Shown in pieces: positions 1-6,757 of a stretch of 11,109 bases of DNA (positions are counted from its first letter, which is position 1; each line of letters begins with the position of its first letter). The position numbers were made by a program, and so were the translations under genes. The notes beneath the pieces were generated by a model, which had not been told where the DNA came from, made no database searches, and worked only from the letters and a program-made list of their open reading frames with translations. The stretch covers positions 1 through 11,109 of the forward strand of contig JAKORQ010000611.1 in assembly GCA_029777755.1 (NCBI GenBank), read 5' to 3'. Source of the stretch: Planctomycetota bacterium (GTDB lineage Bacteria > Planctomycetota > Phycisphaerae > Tepidisphaerales > Tepidisphaeraceae).

Positions 1-1320
1 AACTCAAACCTGAAGTACGGCGCCCGCCTGATCCACTCCTACCTGGGAGATAACTCGACAGTCTCATGCTGCGAGCTGCTGCATAACCTGATCTTCCCGG
101 CGCACGAGCAGCACCATAACAACTCGTTCCTCACAGCGTCGCTGGTGATGGGGCAGAGCAACATAGCCGCCGGCGCCACCGTGGGATCCAACCACAACAG
201 TCGGGCCAATGATGGCGAGCTGCAGGCGGGACGCGGCTTCTGGCCGGGGCTTTGCGTGACACTCAAGCACTGCTGCCGCTTCGCCTCGTACGTGCTGCTG
301 GCGAAGGGGGACTATCCCTACGAGATGGATATCCCGCTCCCGTACTGCCTCGTCTCCAACGATGTGGCGAACGATCGCCTGCTGGTCATGCCGGCGTACT
401 GGTGGATGTACAACATGTACGCGCTGCGCCGAAATGCATGGAAGTTCGCCAGCCGCGACAAGCGCAAGACCCGGACACAGCACATCGAGCCGGAAGCCTT
501 TGCGCCTGACACGGCCGAGGAGATGATTCGCGCGCTGGAGTTGCTGGAGCTGTGGGTGGGCAAGGCGCTTTTGCGGTCGAGGGGACAGCTTGCTGATTCC
601 ACGCCGGAGCAGGCCATCCGCGCCGCCGGGCGCGAGCTGCTCACCGGCTCGGACCCGACGCTGGGCGGGATCACGGTGCTGGGCGAGGACATGGAGGCCT
701 CTCGTCGGCCGGTCATCATTCATCGCCCGTACCAGGCGTATCGTGCCTATCGGGAGATGCTGATGCACTATGCTGCCAGCAACCTGATCAGGTACATGGA
801 AGCCAACCCCGATGCCTCTGTCAGCTCAATGGCGCAGCGATTGGCCGGCGAGCGTGAGAAGGCCTGGGTGAACCTGGGCGGGCAGCTCGTGCTGGAACGG
901 GATGTCGACGCCCTGCGCGCCGACATTCGCTCAGAGAAACTGAACACCTGGGCCCAGATCCATGAGCGCTACGACAGGCTGTGGGAGGTTTACCCGCTCC
1001 AGAAGCAGAAGCACGCCTTCGCCACGCTGCTTTACCTGCTGGATGAGGATACCCTTACCGAGGAAGCGTGGAGCGCGCTGCTGGATCAGGCGCTCCGGAT
1101 CCAGCAGTTCATCTGCGACCAGGTCTACACCACGCGCAAGAAGGACTACGACAACCGCTTCCGCAAAATCACCTTCCGCAACCAGGCGGAGATGGACGCG
1201 GTGATGGGCAGGGTCGAGGAGAACAGCTTCATCCTCCAGGTGCGCCAGGAGACGGAGGAGTTTGGCAGGCGTGTCGAGGCGATCCGTCAGCGCACCGCCA
1301 GGGCGGTTGTGAGCGCCTGA
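1..1320 (+). CDS. DUF4954 family protein, C-terminal 439 residues (5' end outside window)
   Basis: The frame is open from the first base to the TGA at 1318-1320, so the start lies to the left. The N-terminal ~120 visible residues have the look of a left-handed beta-helix of hexapeptide-type turns, with family-typical stretches such as HEQHHNNSF, MGQSNIAAGATVGSNHNSRA and GRGFWPGLC. After this come MPAYWWMYNMYALRRN and a largely helical, charged C-terminal half. I recognise this as the DUF4954 family found in Bacteroidetes and planctomycetes. Its biochemical role is not established; the beta-helix resembles that of acyl- and nucleotidyl-transferases, which only suggests a sugar-nucleotide or acyl substrate. 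The gene ends facing the minus-strand pseudouridine synthase. Confidence in the family is high, in function low. Confidence 0.85.
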   Translation, partial: NSNLKYGARLIHSYLGDNSTVSCCELLHNLIFPAHEQHHNNSFLTASLVMGQSNIAAGATVGSNHNSRANDGELQAGRGFWPGLCVTLKHCCRFASYVLLAKGDYPYEMDIPLPYCLVSNDVANDRLLVMPAYWWMYNMYALRRNAWKFASRDKRKTRTQHIEPEAFAPDTAEEMIRALELLELWVGKALLRSRGQLADSTPEQAIRAAGRELLTGSDPTLGGITVLGEDMEASRRPVIIHRPYQAYRAYREMLMHYAASNLIRYMEANPDASVSSMAQRLAGEREKAWVNLGGQLVLERDVDALRADIRSEKLNTWAQIHERYDRLWEVYPLQKQKHAFATLLYLLDEDTLTEEAWSALLDQALRIQQFICDQVYTTRKKDYDNRFRKITFRNQAEMDAVMGRVEENSFILQVRQETEEFGRRVEAIRQRTARAVVSA

Positions 1321-1338
1321 CTGGATTAGTTAATCCAG
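1321..1338. repeat. Perfect 8-bp inverted repeat directly after the DUF4954 stop codon
   Basis: CTGGATTA, two bases GT, then TAATCCAG: a perfect inverted repeat starting at the base after the stop codon. As RNA it would fold as a 7-bp stem with a 4-base loop. No T-run follows on either strand, so it is not a standard intrinsic terminator, but it sits where two convergent genes (DUF4954 and the RluA-family gene) end and could shape both 3' ends. Confidence 0.6.
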
Positions 1339-1344
1339 GAGTGA

Positions 1345-1368
1345 AGCGGGAGGTAAGGGGATTCTCGA
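1345..1368 (+). repeat. Dispersed 24-base repeat, copy 1
   Basis: AGCGGGAGGTAAGG, then GGATTCTCGA. A second copy at 7300-7323 matches 22 of 24 bases. This copy begins 24 bases after a stop codon (DUF4954) and 6 bases after an inverted repeat; copy 2 begins 27 bases after the hscB stop and directly after a 10-base palindrome. The frame GTG-AAG-CGG-GAG-GTA-AGG is open from 1341 but meets a stop after 15 codons. I do not recognise the element. Confidence 0.6.
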
Positions 1369-1413
1369 TAGAGACGCGAAGGAATTGAGGCACGGAGCAC
1401 GAAGAAAGCAGCG

Positions 1414-1434
1414 GAGCGACAGAGCGACAGCGAC
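1414..1434 (+). repeat. Short tandem repeat GAGCGACA x2 plus partial GCGAC in a purine-rich gap
   Basis: Two head-to-tail copies of GAGCGACA (1414-1429) are followed by GCGAC (1430-1434). They lie in the 136-base gap between two convergent genes. The plus strand from 1339 to 1440 is about three quarters purine. I see no gene in this gap; the tract looks like simple-sequence drift. Confidence 0.5.
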
Positions 1435-1456
1435 GAAGGTTATGAGTTAAGCAGCT

Positions 1457-2395
1457 CTAAACACTCTTTCGCAGGCGCTCTATCATGTTGACCAGGTCTG
1501 GTGGGAGTGGCGACTCAAAGTTGAGTTGCCGCCCGTCAGCAGGATGGTGTAGCGTGAGGCGCGTGGCATGCAGGGCATGGCGCGCCGCCCCGCTGGTATC
1601 GGGGATTTCCCCCGCATCGACGGATGGCTTGCGATACAGCTTTTCGCCGCACACTGGATGTCCCATGCTCGCCAGGTGCAGGCGAATCTGGTGCGTTCTC
1701 CCGGTCTTCAGGCGGCACTCCAGCAGCGTGTACTTGCTCGCGATAGTCTCGAGCTGACGAAACTCGCTTGCCGCTTCCAGTGCGCCCGGCAGGGGAGAAT
1801 CAACGCAGCCGCGCAGGCCGTCGCCGCGGTCACGGATGATCCAGTTCTTCACGGTGCAACTGCCAACCTCGCCGATAGCCAGCGCCAGGTAGATCCGCTG
1901 CATCGAGCGCGATGCCAGTTGGCGGATGAGGTTCTCCTGCGCCTGCTGCGACAGCGCGTAGACCATCAGCCCGCTGGTGTCGCGGTCGAGCCGATGCACC
2001 GGCCGGGGGGCAAATCCCCGGGTTTGCAACGCTTCCACCACGGTGGGGGCAAGCGCCCGCTTCTGCGCAGACCAGTTCGCCTGTTCCGGGCGGCGCTCGC
2101 ACTCCATCCCGGGCGGCTTGTCGATCACCAGCAGATGCTGGTCCTGGTGGATGATGAGCACATCCTGCGGCCGGGCGGGCCTCCCGGCCGGCCTGGCGAG
2201 GACCTCAACGACATCACCTCCCCGCAGTCGCCGGGCGTCATCGACGCAGACCACGTCGTTTATCTTCACCCGTCGGGAGTGGATGCGTCGGCGGATGTCA
2301 TTCCAGCTCTCGCCGGGAAACTCCAGGCGCAGGATGGCCGCCAGCGTCTTTCCCGCCCGCGAAGCATCAACCGTCACCTGCCGAACCTGCGCCAT
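1457..2395 (-). CDS. RluA-family 23S rRNA/tRNA pseudouridine synthase with S4 domain
   Basis: The 312-residue protein should isomerise specific uridines in rRNA or tRNA to pseudouridine. Residues ~13-66 form an S4 RNA-binding domain (GKTLAAIL, RRRIHSRRVKIND, GDVVEVL). The catalytic domain follows from ~78, with IDKPPGM, the active-site motif HRLDRDTSG in which D137 is the expected catalytic aspartate, and GRTHQIRLHLASMGHPV near the C-terminus. This order and length fit the RluC/RluD/YlyB branch; the target uridine cannot be read from sequence. The frame extends 44 codons further upstream, but I chose ATG 2395 because the S4 domain starts just after it and the extension lies wholly inside the upstream gene. 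The start overlaps the stop of the peptidase gene by one base (TGATG), which implies translational coupling. No strong Shine-Dalgarno is needed in such an arrangement. Confidence 0.92.
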   Translation of the reverse strand: MAQVRQVTVDASRAGKTLAAILRLEFPGESWNDIRRRIHSRRVKINDVVCVDDARRLRGGDVVEVLARPAGRPARPQDVLIIHQDQHLLVIDKPPGMECERRPEQANWSAQKRALAPTVVEALQTRGFAPRPVHRLDRDTSGLMVYALSQQAQENLIRQLASRSMQRIYLALAIGEVGSCTVKNWIIRDRGDGLRGCVDSPLPGALEAASEFRQLETIASKYTLLECRLKTGRTHQIRLHLASMGHPVCGEKLYRKPSVDAGEIPDTSGAARHALHATRLTLHHPADGRQLNFESPLPPDLVNMIERLRKSV

Positions 2396-5292
2396 CACTG
2401 GCCCACCGGCATCTCGTGCTCGATCTCCCGTGGCGTCAGCTCCACCGGCGGGAAGCTCGCGAAGGTCCGCGTCCCGGGCGACACCTGCACCAGGTCCGGC
2501 CGGGGTGTGCTGATGGTGACCACGCACTGGCGCAGGCGCGTGCGGGCCAGCCGCTGCACATCCTCGATACTCACCTGCTGCACACGGTCGGCGAAGGTGC
2601 GGCTCCAGTCATAGCCCAGGCCCCACAGTTCATCGAGCGCCTCGGTGGAGGCCTGCTCGGCGACCGTTTCATTGCTCATGGCGCTATCGGTGATCAGCAG
2701 TTGTCTGGCGCGCTCGAACCAGTCGGCCTGGATGTCCTCCGCGTTGCCCTGGAGGCGGGCGATGTTGAGCAGGATCTTATCCACCACTTCGTTCACTCGC
2801 GAAGGCTCGCACCCGGCGTACACCAGGAAGGTGCCCGGCGAGTTGGTCGTCTTGCCCGGCCAGTTCTGGGCCTGCACCACGTAGACCAGTCCCTCGCCGC
2901 GCAGGGTCTCATGCAGATAGCCGGTGGGATAGCCCCAGCCGCTGGTCACCGTGTCGGCCAGCGAGATGATCTCCGTGTCAGGCTCGGCGATCAGGCTGCC
3001 GGTGTTGAAGCCGATCACAACGCCAGCCAGCGGCTGCTGCGTCTGCTGCACCTCCACGCGGGCGACCTCTATCGTCGGCTGGGCCGCCGGCTCAAACTCC
3101 GGCGAGGCAGGACGCGTGCGCGGCGAAGTGTCAGTCTTCGGCCCGCCGCCCAGCAGCTTGTTGGCGATGCGCCTGGCCTTCTCAACCTCGATATCGCCAT
3201 AGATCGCCAGCACTCGGCGGCCAGTCAGCACCTTCTGTGAGTAGTGCTTCTTCAGGTCATCAGCAGTGAAACGCGAGACGGGATCGGCCTCGCCGATGAT
3301 CTGCAGGTGGTAGGGCGAAGTCTCGGGGAAGTATTTCTTGCGGAAGAAGCGCAGCGCCTGCGACGACCAGCTCGCGTCCTGGGCGGCGATGGCGGCCAGC
3401 ACCCGCTTGCGCATGGTTTCCAGCTCATCCTGAGGGAAGGAGGGATTGGTCACCACATCCGCGAAGATCTCCATCCCTTTCTCGAAATCCTCCCTGAGCA
3501 TGGAGGCGTTCCAATACCAGGTGTTGTTACCGCAGGCGGTCGAGATTGACGCGCCGATCGCCTCCAGTTCCTCCGCGATCTGGTTGGCCGACCGGAACGT
3601 CGTGCCGCGCGTGAGCATGCTCATGGTGAGATTGCCGATGCCGGAGGTCTCGGGCGTCTCGGCCTCCAGTCCACCGTCGGCGTACATGCGCACCTCGATC
3701 AGCGGACTGGTGGGAACCCGGCGGATCAGCAGCGTGGTGCCGTTCTCCATGACGCTCTTGTCCACGTCTACGGTGGCGCGCGTGGTTGCCGAAGATGCGG
3801 TAGTGGCCATCTCGCCGGCCTTGCGCAAAAGCTCCGCGGCCGCCGGCAGGCCCCGAGCCTGGGTCGCCTCCTCGGGCAGCATCACCGTCTTGATCAGCTT
3901 GTTGTTGTCGAAGTATTTGCGAGCGACGGCCTGCATCTCGGCCGGCGTTACCTTCGCGATACGGTCGATGTAGCGCCGGGTGAAATGAATGTCACCGGTG
4001 GCAATGTAGTCGGTGGCCATGCTGGCGGCGACGTTCTCGGTTTGCTGCTGCCGGCGGAGGTAATCGACGCGCATCTGCGTGATGGCACGCTTGACCACAT
4101 CCTCGGGGAACGGTTCGCGCCTCGCCTTGTCGAGCACGAGCTGCACCGCCTCGATGGCCGCATCCACCTTGTCAGGCGCAGTGCGTAAGGTAACCACGAA
4201 GCTGCCCTCGACATACTCGGGGGTGGCGCTGTAGGCGGAGATGGAGGTCGCCAGTTGCTTGTCGCGCACCTCGCGAACGAGCGGCGAAGTCTCGCTCTGG
4301 CCGATGACGGCCGCCAGCAGGTCCAGCGCGTACAGGTCGGGATGGTCCAGGCGGATGGTGGGATATGCCAGACTGACGTTTGCCTGCCCCAGCTTGGGCA
4401 TGGTAGTGACCAAGGTGCGCGGTGACATGACGGCCGGCTCCTGCGGGATGGTGTGATCGAACACCCTGCCGGCCGGGGCGTCGAGATATCGCTGCACGCT
4501 CTGCAGCATCTCTTCCGGGTCCAGGTCGCCGGCGATGGCGAAGACCATGTTGTTCGGCTGATAGGCGAGCTTGTAGTAGCGGTAGACGTCATCGCGCGTC
4601 AGCCCCTGGATGACCTCGGCATACCCGATGGTGGGCACCCGCACGGGGGAGACGTGATAGCGATTCATGTTCGCCAGCAGGTAGAACTGCCGGCCCGGCT
4701 CTCCCTTGCCCATCTCCAGCTCACGCTGCACAACCGCATATTCCCGGCGGAACTCTTCCTCAGTGATCGAGGCATGCAGCAGCCATCCGGTGAGCAGGTC
4801 CACCGCCTTGTCGAGGTTCCTTGGCGTGGTGTTGATGAAATAAGCGGTGTGATTGGTGGTGGTGTAGGCGTTGGACTTATTGCCCAGTTGCTGAAGGAGC
4901 TCACGGCTCTCAGCCTCTGAGCGGCGGGCGTTGGATCCGCCGGCCACCAGGTGCTCCAGCAGATGACTCAGGCCGCCGCCCAGCCAGGGACCTTCGTAGA
5001 TGCCGCCGGTGCGAACGTATCCACGGACTGAAAGCACAGGCGAGCCGACCACGCGCTTGGTGATGACCACGGCGCCGTTCTCCAGCATGGAAACGATCTC
5101 ATCCGCGCCATGTACCAGCCGGGCTCGCTCGCGAGCGTAGGGAGGGATGGTTGGCTGCGTGGCGGCCGACGTTTCAACCGCCTCCTGGGCGTCAGAGGGA
5201 AGCTGCGACTCGGCCGGGACTTCCTTGTTCGAACATCCAACCACTCCCACGGCAAGAGCCAGGGCTCCAATCCAGGCAAGCAATCTCATCAT
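2395..5292 (-). CDS. M16 family zinc metallopeptidase, two-domain, predicted lipoprotein
   Basis: The 965-residue protein resembles a fused pair of M16 (pitrilysin/processing-peptidase-like) units. The N-terminus MMRLLAWIGALALAVGVVGC is a lipoprotein signal with lipobox VVGC (cysteine 20), so the mature protein should be membrane-anchored outside the cytoplasm. A low-complexity linker follows. The first unit (~65-490) carries the inverted zinc motif HLLEH at 110-114, with the third ligand glutamate at 191 exactly 76 residues after the second histidine, so it should be catalytically competent. The second unit (~510-930) has GIGNLTMSML where the zinc motif would be and is presumably inactive, but keeps an Arg...Tyr-type substrate motif (LRGEGLVY, near 800). 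I chose ATG 5292 over GTG 5298 because GAGG at 5301-5298 sits five bases upstream of it; ATG 5289 is also possible. It is first in a unit with the RluA-family gene. Confidence 0.92.
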   Translation of the reverse strand: MMRLLAWIGALALAVGVVGCSNKEVPAESQLPSDAQEAVETSAATQPTIPPYARERARLVHGADEIVSMLENGAVVITKRVVGSPVLSVRGYVRTGGIYEGPWLGGGLSHLLEHLVAGGSNARRSEAESRELLQQLGNKSNAYTTTNHTAYFINTTPRNLDKAVDLLTGWLLHASITEEEFRREYAVVQRELEMGKGEPGRQFYLLANMNRYHVSPVRVPTIGYAEVIQGLTRDDVYRYYKLAYQPNNMVFAIAGDLDPEEMLQSVQRYLDAPAGRVFDHTIPQEPAVMSPRTLVTTMPKLGQANVSLAYPTIRLDHPDLYALDLLAAVIGQSETSPLVREVRDKQLATSISAYSATPEYVEGSFVVTLRTAPDKVDAAIEAVQLVLDKARREPFPEDVVKRAITQMRVDYLRRQQQTENVAASMATDYIATGDIHFTRRYIDRIAKVTPAEMQAVARKYFDNNKLIKTVMLPEEATQARGLPAAAELLRKAGEMATTASSATTRATVDVDKSVMENGTTLLIRRVPTSPLIEVRMYADGGLEAETPETSGIGNLTMSMLTRGTTFRSANQIAEELEAIGASISTACGNNTWYWNASMLREDFEKGMEIFADVVTNPSFPQDELETMRKRVLAAIAAQDASWSSQALRFFRKKYFPETSPYHLQIIGEADPVSRFTADDLKKHYSQKVLTGRRVLAIYGDIEVEKARRIANKLLGGGPKTDTSPRTRPASPEFEPAAQPTIEVARVEVQQTQQPLAGVVIGFNTGSLIAEPDTEIISLADTVTSGWGYPTGYLHETLRGEGLVYVVQAQNWPGKTTNSPGTFLVYAGCEPSRVNEVVDKILLNIARLQGNAEDIQADWFERARQLLITDSAMSNETVAEQASTEALDELWGLGYDWSRTFADRVQQVSIEDVQRLARTRLRQCVVTISTPRPDLVQVSPGTRTFASFPPVELTPREIEHEMPVGQ

Positions 5293-5297
5293 TGGCA

Positions 5298-5315
5298 CCT
5301 CGTTGGCTGATTGTA
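5298..5315 (-). promoter_or_regulatory. Shine-Dalgarno (GAGG) and possible -10 (TACAAT) of the M16 peptidase gene
   Basis: Read on the minus strand, GAGG (5301-5298) lies five bases before ATG 5292, which decides the start. Further upstream, TACAAT (5315-5310) matches the sigma70 -10 consensus in five of six positions and would give a leader of about 10-12 bases. I see no convincing -35 box at the usual spacing. Confidence 0.45.
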
Positions 5316-5463
5316 TCCGTAATTACCAACGAATACCGATCTTCTGAAGTGGAGTGGCTTGTCTGAAGCCGCGGGGCCAAAGTTGGCGCGTCCGTCCTCG
5401 TCCGCAACTTCGAGCACAAGCCCGGATTCAATGCGGGCGAGCTGCCCGTGCGCTTTGCTTTGG

Positions 5464-5469
5464 TATCAT
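5464..5469 (+). promoter_or_regulatory. Possible -10 hexamer TATCAT close to the start of the GGQ protein gene
   Basis: TATCAT lies six bases before ATG 5476, so transcription would start at or next to the start codon (leaderless mRNA). No Shine-Dalgarno sequence is present in the 20 bases before the ATG. No good -35 box is visible; CTGCCC at 5442 is a weak match. In the same 183-base divergent gap, GCCCG (5420-5424), CGGGC (5434-5438) and GCCCG (5444-5448) can form two mutually exclusive 5-bp hairpins. Confidence 0.4.
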
Positions 5470-5475
5470 TCACCC

Positions 5476-5997
5476 ATGGACAGTTCCGCAGATCTCCCGC
5501 CGTGGGAGCTTGATGATGAAAAGCTCATGCGGCAGTGCCGTTTCGAGGCGTTTGTCGGGTCCGGGCCCGGCGGCCAGCGGCGGCACCGCACCAACAGCGC
5601 CGTGCGCATCACCCATCTTCCCACGGGCATCACCGCCATCGAGCAAAGCTCGCGCTCACAACGGGAGAACCGCATCCACGCACTGCGAAGCCTGCGCCAC
5701 AAGATGGCACTGAGCATCCGGCGGGAAGTGGATCTGGCAACCTTTCTGCCTCCCGATTACCTCAAGGAGTACCCGGGCCTGCGGATGAGCCCTAAGAATC
5801 CGCTTTATCCACGGACGATCGCACTCGTGTTGGATGTCATGAAGGCCGCACACTGGAACGTTGCCCACGCGGCCGTGATGCTGGGCGTCTCCACCACTGC
5901 GCTGACCCGGTTCCTGCACGACGATCATCTACTCTGGGCACACGTGCAGAAGAAGCTGGCCGAGCTGGGGATGCCGCCCTTGCGCTGGGAGAGGTAG
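5476..5997 (+). CDS. Peptide chain release factor-like protein: GGQ domain plus Fis-like helix-turn-helix
   Basis: The 173-residue protein has an RF-1-type catalytic domain at ~15-85 with GSGPGGQ (GGQ at 32-34), the loop that hydrolyses peptidyl-tRNA in release factors and in ArfB/YaeJ, followed by TNSAVRITHLPTGI and SRSQRENR as in the family. It lacks the codon-recognition domains of RF1/RF2, so it probably acts on stalled ribosomes or another peptidyl-tRNA substrate. Instead of the basic ribosome-binding tail of ArfB, residues ~115-147 form a Fis/HTH_8-like motif (WNVAHAAVMLGVSTTALTRFL). To my recollection, planctomycete proteins annotated as release-factor-like share this tail. The frame is open 39 codons further upstream, but ATG 5476 fits the domain and a TATCAT box lies just before it. 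It is divergent from the M16 gene. Confidence 0.85.
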   Translation: MDSSADLPPWELDDEKLMRQCRFEAFVGSGPGGQRRHRTNSAVRITHLPTGITAIEQSSRSQRENRIHALRSLRHKMALSIRREVDLATFLPPDYLKEYPGLRMSPKNPLYPRTIALVLDVMKAAHWNVAHAAVMLGVSTTALTRFLHDDHLLWAHVQKKLAELGMPPLRWER

Positions 5998-6035
5998 GGT
6001 GGTTTTGCCGCTGAGCATGGCCGGTGGACCTCACG

Positions 6036-6041
6036 TATACT
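6036..6041 (+). promoter_or_regulatory. Possible -10 hexamer TATACT before the small zinc-ribbon gene
   Basis: TATACT matches the -10 consensus in five of six positions and ends ten bases before ATG 6052, giving a predicted leader of only a few bases. No Shine-Dalgarno and no clear -35 box are visible. It lies in the 54-base gap after the GGQ protein gene, so the zinc-ribbon gene may have its own promoter. Confidence 0.4.
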
Positions 6042-6051
6042 GCAAATACGC

Positions 6052-6273
6052 ATGGTGAAAATCATCCTCGCCATAGTCTGCGCGGTACTGGTGATCGCCC
6101 TGGCGCTGCTGATTCGTCGATACCTGCGGCAGAAGAAGCAGAAGCGGCTGAGCCCGGTACGTTTCTGTGAGAACTGCGGCAAGCGCATCCGCCGCGATGA
6201 GCGCACCTGGTACTGGCATGGGGCACACGTATGCCTGGATTGCCGCAAGCGCCTGGGAGAAGCGGAAAAGTAG
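6052..6273 (+). CDS. Small membrane-anchored zinc-ribbon protein, uncharacterised
   Basis: The 73-residue protein has one hydrophobic segment at residues 3-21 (rich in I, L, V, A), followed at once by a very basic stretch (RRYLRQKKQKR), so the C-terminal part should lie in the cytoplasm. Residues 39-64 hold two CxxC knuckles, CENC (39-42) and CLDC (61-64), separated by 18 residues including WYWHG: a four-cysteine site expected to bind one zinc ion. The coding signal is supported by a TATACT box just before ATG 6052 and by an organised domain layout. I do not recognise a named family. It precedes iscA on the same strand by 145 bases, too far to assume one operon. A redox or metal-sensing role next to iron-sulfur genes is only a guess. 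Confidence 0.75.
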   Translation: MVKIILAIVCAVLVIALALLIRRYLRQKKQKRLSPVRFCENCGKRIRRDERTWYWHGAHVCLDCRKRLGEAEK

Positions 6274-6316
6274 GGAACACTACGCCCGCATTGTCAGTAT
6301 TATTACCAATGCGACA

Positions 6317-6340
6317 TTCGGCGGCCTGTCGCCCGCCGGA
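6317..6340 (+). other. Stem-loop between the zinc-ribbon gene and iscA
   Basis: TTCGGCGG pairs with CCGCCGGA (8 bp, one G-T wobble) around an 8-base loop. It begins 44 bases after the zinc-ribbon stop. No T-tract follows, so it is not a classic intrinsic terminator, but it could end or process the upstream transcript. Confidence 0.4.
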
Positions 6341-6343
6341 CCA

Positions 6344-6380
6344 GACATCGAGGTGGTTTGATTTGCCCGATATCGATGTC
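6344..6380. promoter_or_regulatory. Perfect 8-bp inverted repeat upstream of iscA, possible operator or leader hairpin
   Basis: GACATCGA (6344-6351) and TCGATGTC (6373-6380) are a perfect inverted pair 21 bases apart, ending 38 bases before the iscA start. A weak promoter candidate overlaps it (TTGATT at 6358, 17 bases, TAACTT at 6381). The position would suit a repressor site for an iron-sulfur gene, but the arm sequence does not match an IscR or Fur site that I know. Confidence 0.4.
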
Positions 6381-6408
6381 TAACTTTAAGCAGGCGATAC
6401 AAGACAAA

Positions 6409-6414
6409 GAGGAG
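6409..6414 (+). promoter_or_regulatory. Strong ribosome binding site of iscA
   Basis: GAGGAG lies four bases before ATG 6419. It is the strongest plus-strand Shine-Dalgarno that is followed by a visible start codon in the window and fixes the iscA start. Confidence 0.75.
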
Positions 6415-6418
6415 AGTA

Positions 6419-6757
6419 ATGGCCGTTACTTTGAGCGAACGTGCTGCACAAGAGATCAAGAGCATCATCAAGCAGCAGGGTCTGCCCGAGGATGCCACGC
6501 GTCTGCGCGTGGGCGTGAAGGGCGGCGGATGCAGTGGTTTCAGCTACGTGCTGGACCTGACCGAGGAGCAGGTCGGCGAGAATGACGATGAACTGGAAAG
6601 CCAGGGCATCAAGATCCTGATCGATAACAAGTCGCATCTCTACCTCGACGGGACGGAGATCGACTACAAGAGCAACGGGCCGCTGGGCGGCGGGTTCGTC
6701 TTCAAGAACCCCAACGCCACCAGCACCTGTGGATGCGGAAGCAGTTTTGCTGCATGA
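6419..6757 (+). CDS. iscA: A-type iron-sulfur carrier protein (IscA/ErpA family)
   Basis: This 112-residue protein carries or transfers iron-sulfur clusters (and may bind iron) in the cytoplasm, passing them to apo-enzymes. It is a full-length HesB/IscA fold with the three conserved cysteines: C38 in GGGCSGFSY and C104 and C106 in CGCGSSF near the C-terminus. DNKSHLYLDGTEIDY and NPNATSTCGCG are typical of the family. The length matches E. coli IscA and ErpA (107-114 residues); I name it iscA because hscB follows directly, but ErpA is not excluded on sequence. The start is fixed by GAGGAG four bases upstream. Its stop overlaps the hscB start (ATGA), implying coupled translation. The usual partners iscS, iscU, hscA and fdx are not in the window. 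Confidence 0.93.
   Translation: MAVTLSERAAQEIKSIIKQQGLPEDATRLRVGVKGGGCSGFSYVLDLTEEQVGENDDELESQGIKILIDNKSHLYLDGTEIDYKSNGPLGGGFVFKNPNATSTCGCGSSFAA

Noticed and set aside
1321..1338. Inverted repeat as an intrinsic terminator
   Set aside because: No T-run follows on either strand, and the stem is AT-rich at its loop end, so I list it only as a repeat.
1339..1440. Purine-rich tract with short repeats considered as a CRISPR or tandem-repeat array
   Set aside because: Repeat units are 8 bases, only two are perfect, and there are no spacers.
2395..2527. 44-codon N-terminal extension of the RluA-family frame
   Set aside because: It lies entirely inside the M16 coding region, is low in family-like sequence, and the TGATG-overlapping ATG 2395 fits the S4 domain start.
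1568..2614. 348-codon open frame on the plus strand opposite the RluA-family gene
   Set aside because: It is the complement of a clear S4/pseudouridine synthase gene, is rich in R, P, G and H, and has no recognisable domain. It is an antisense shadow of GC-rich coding DNA.
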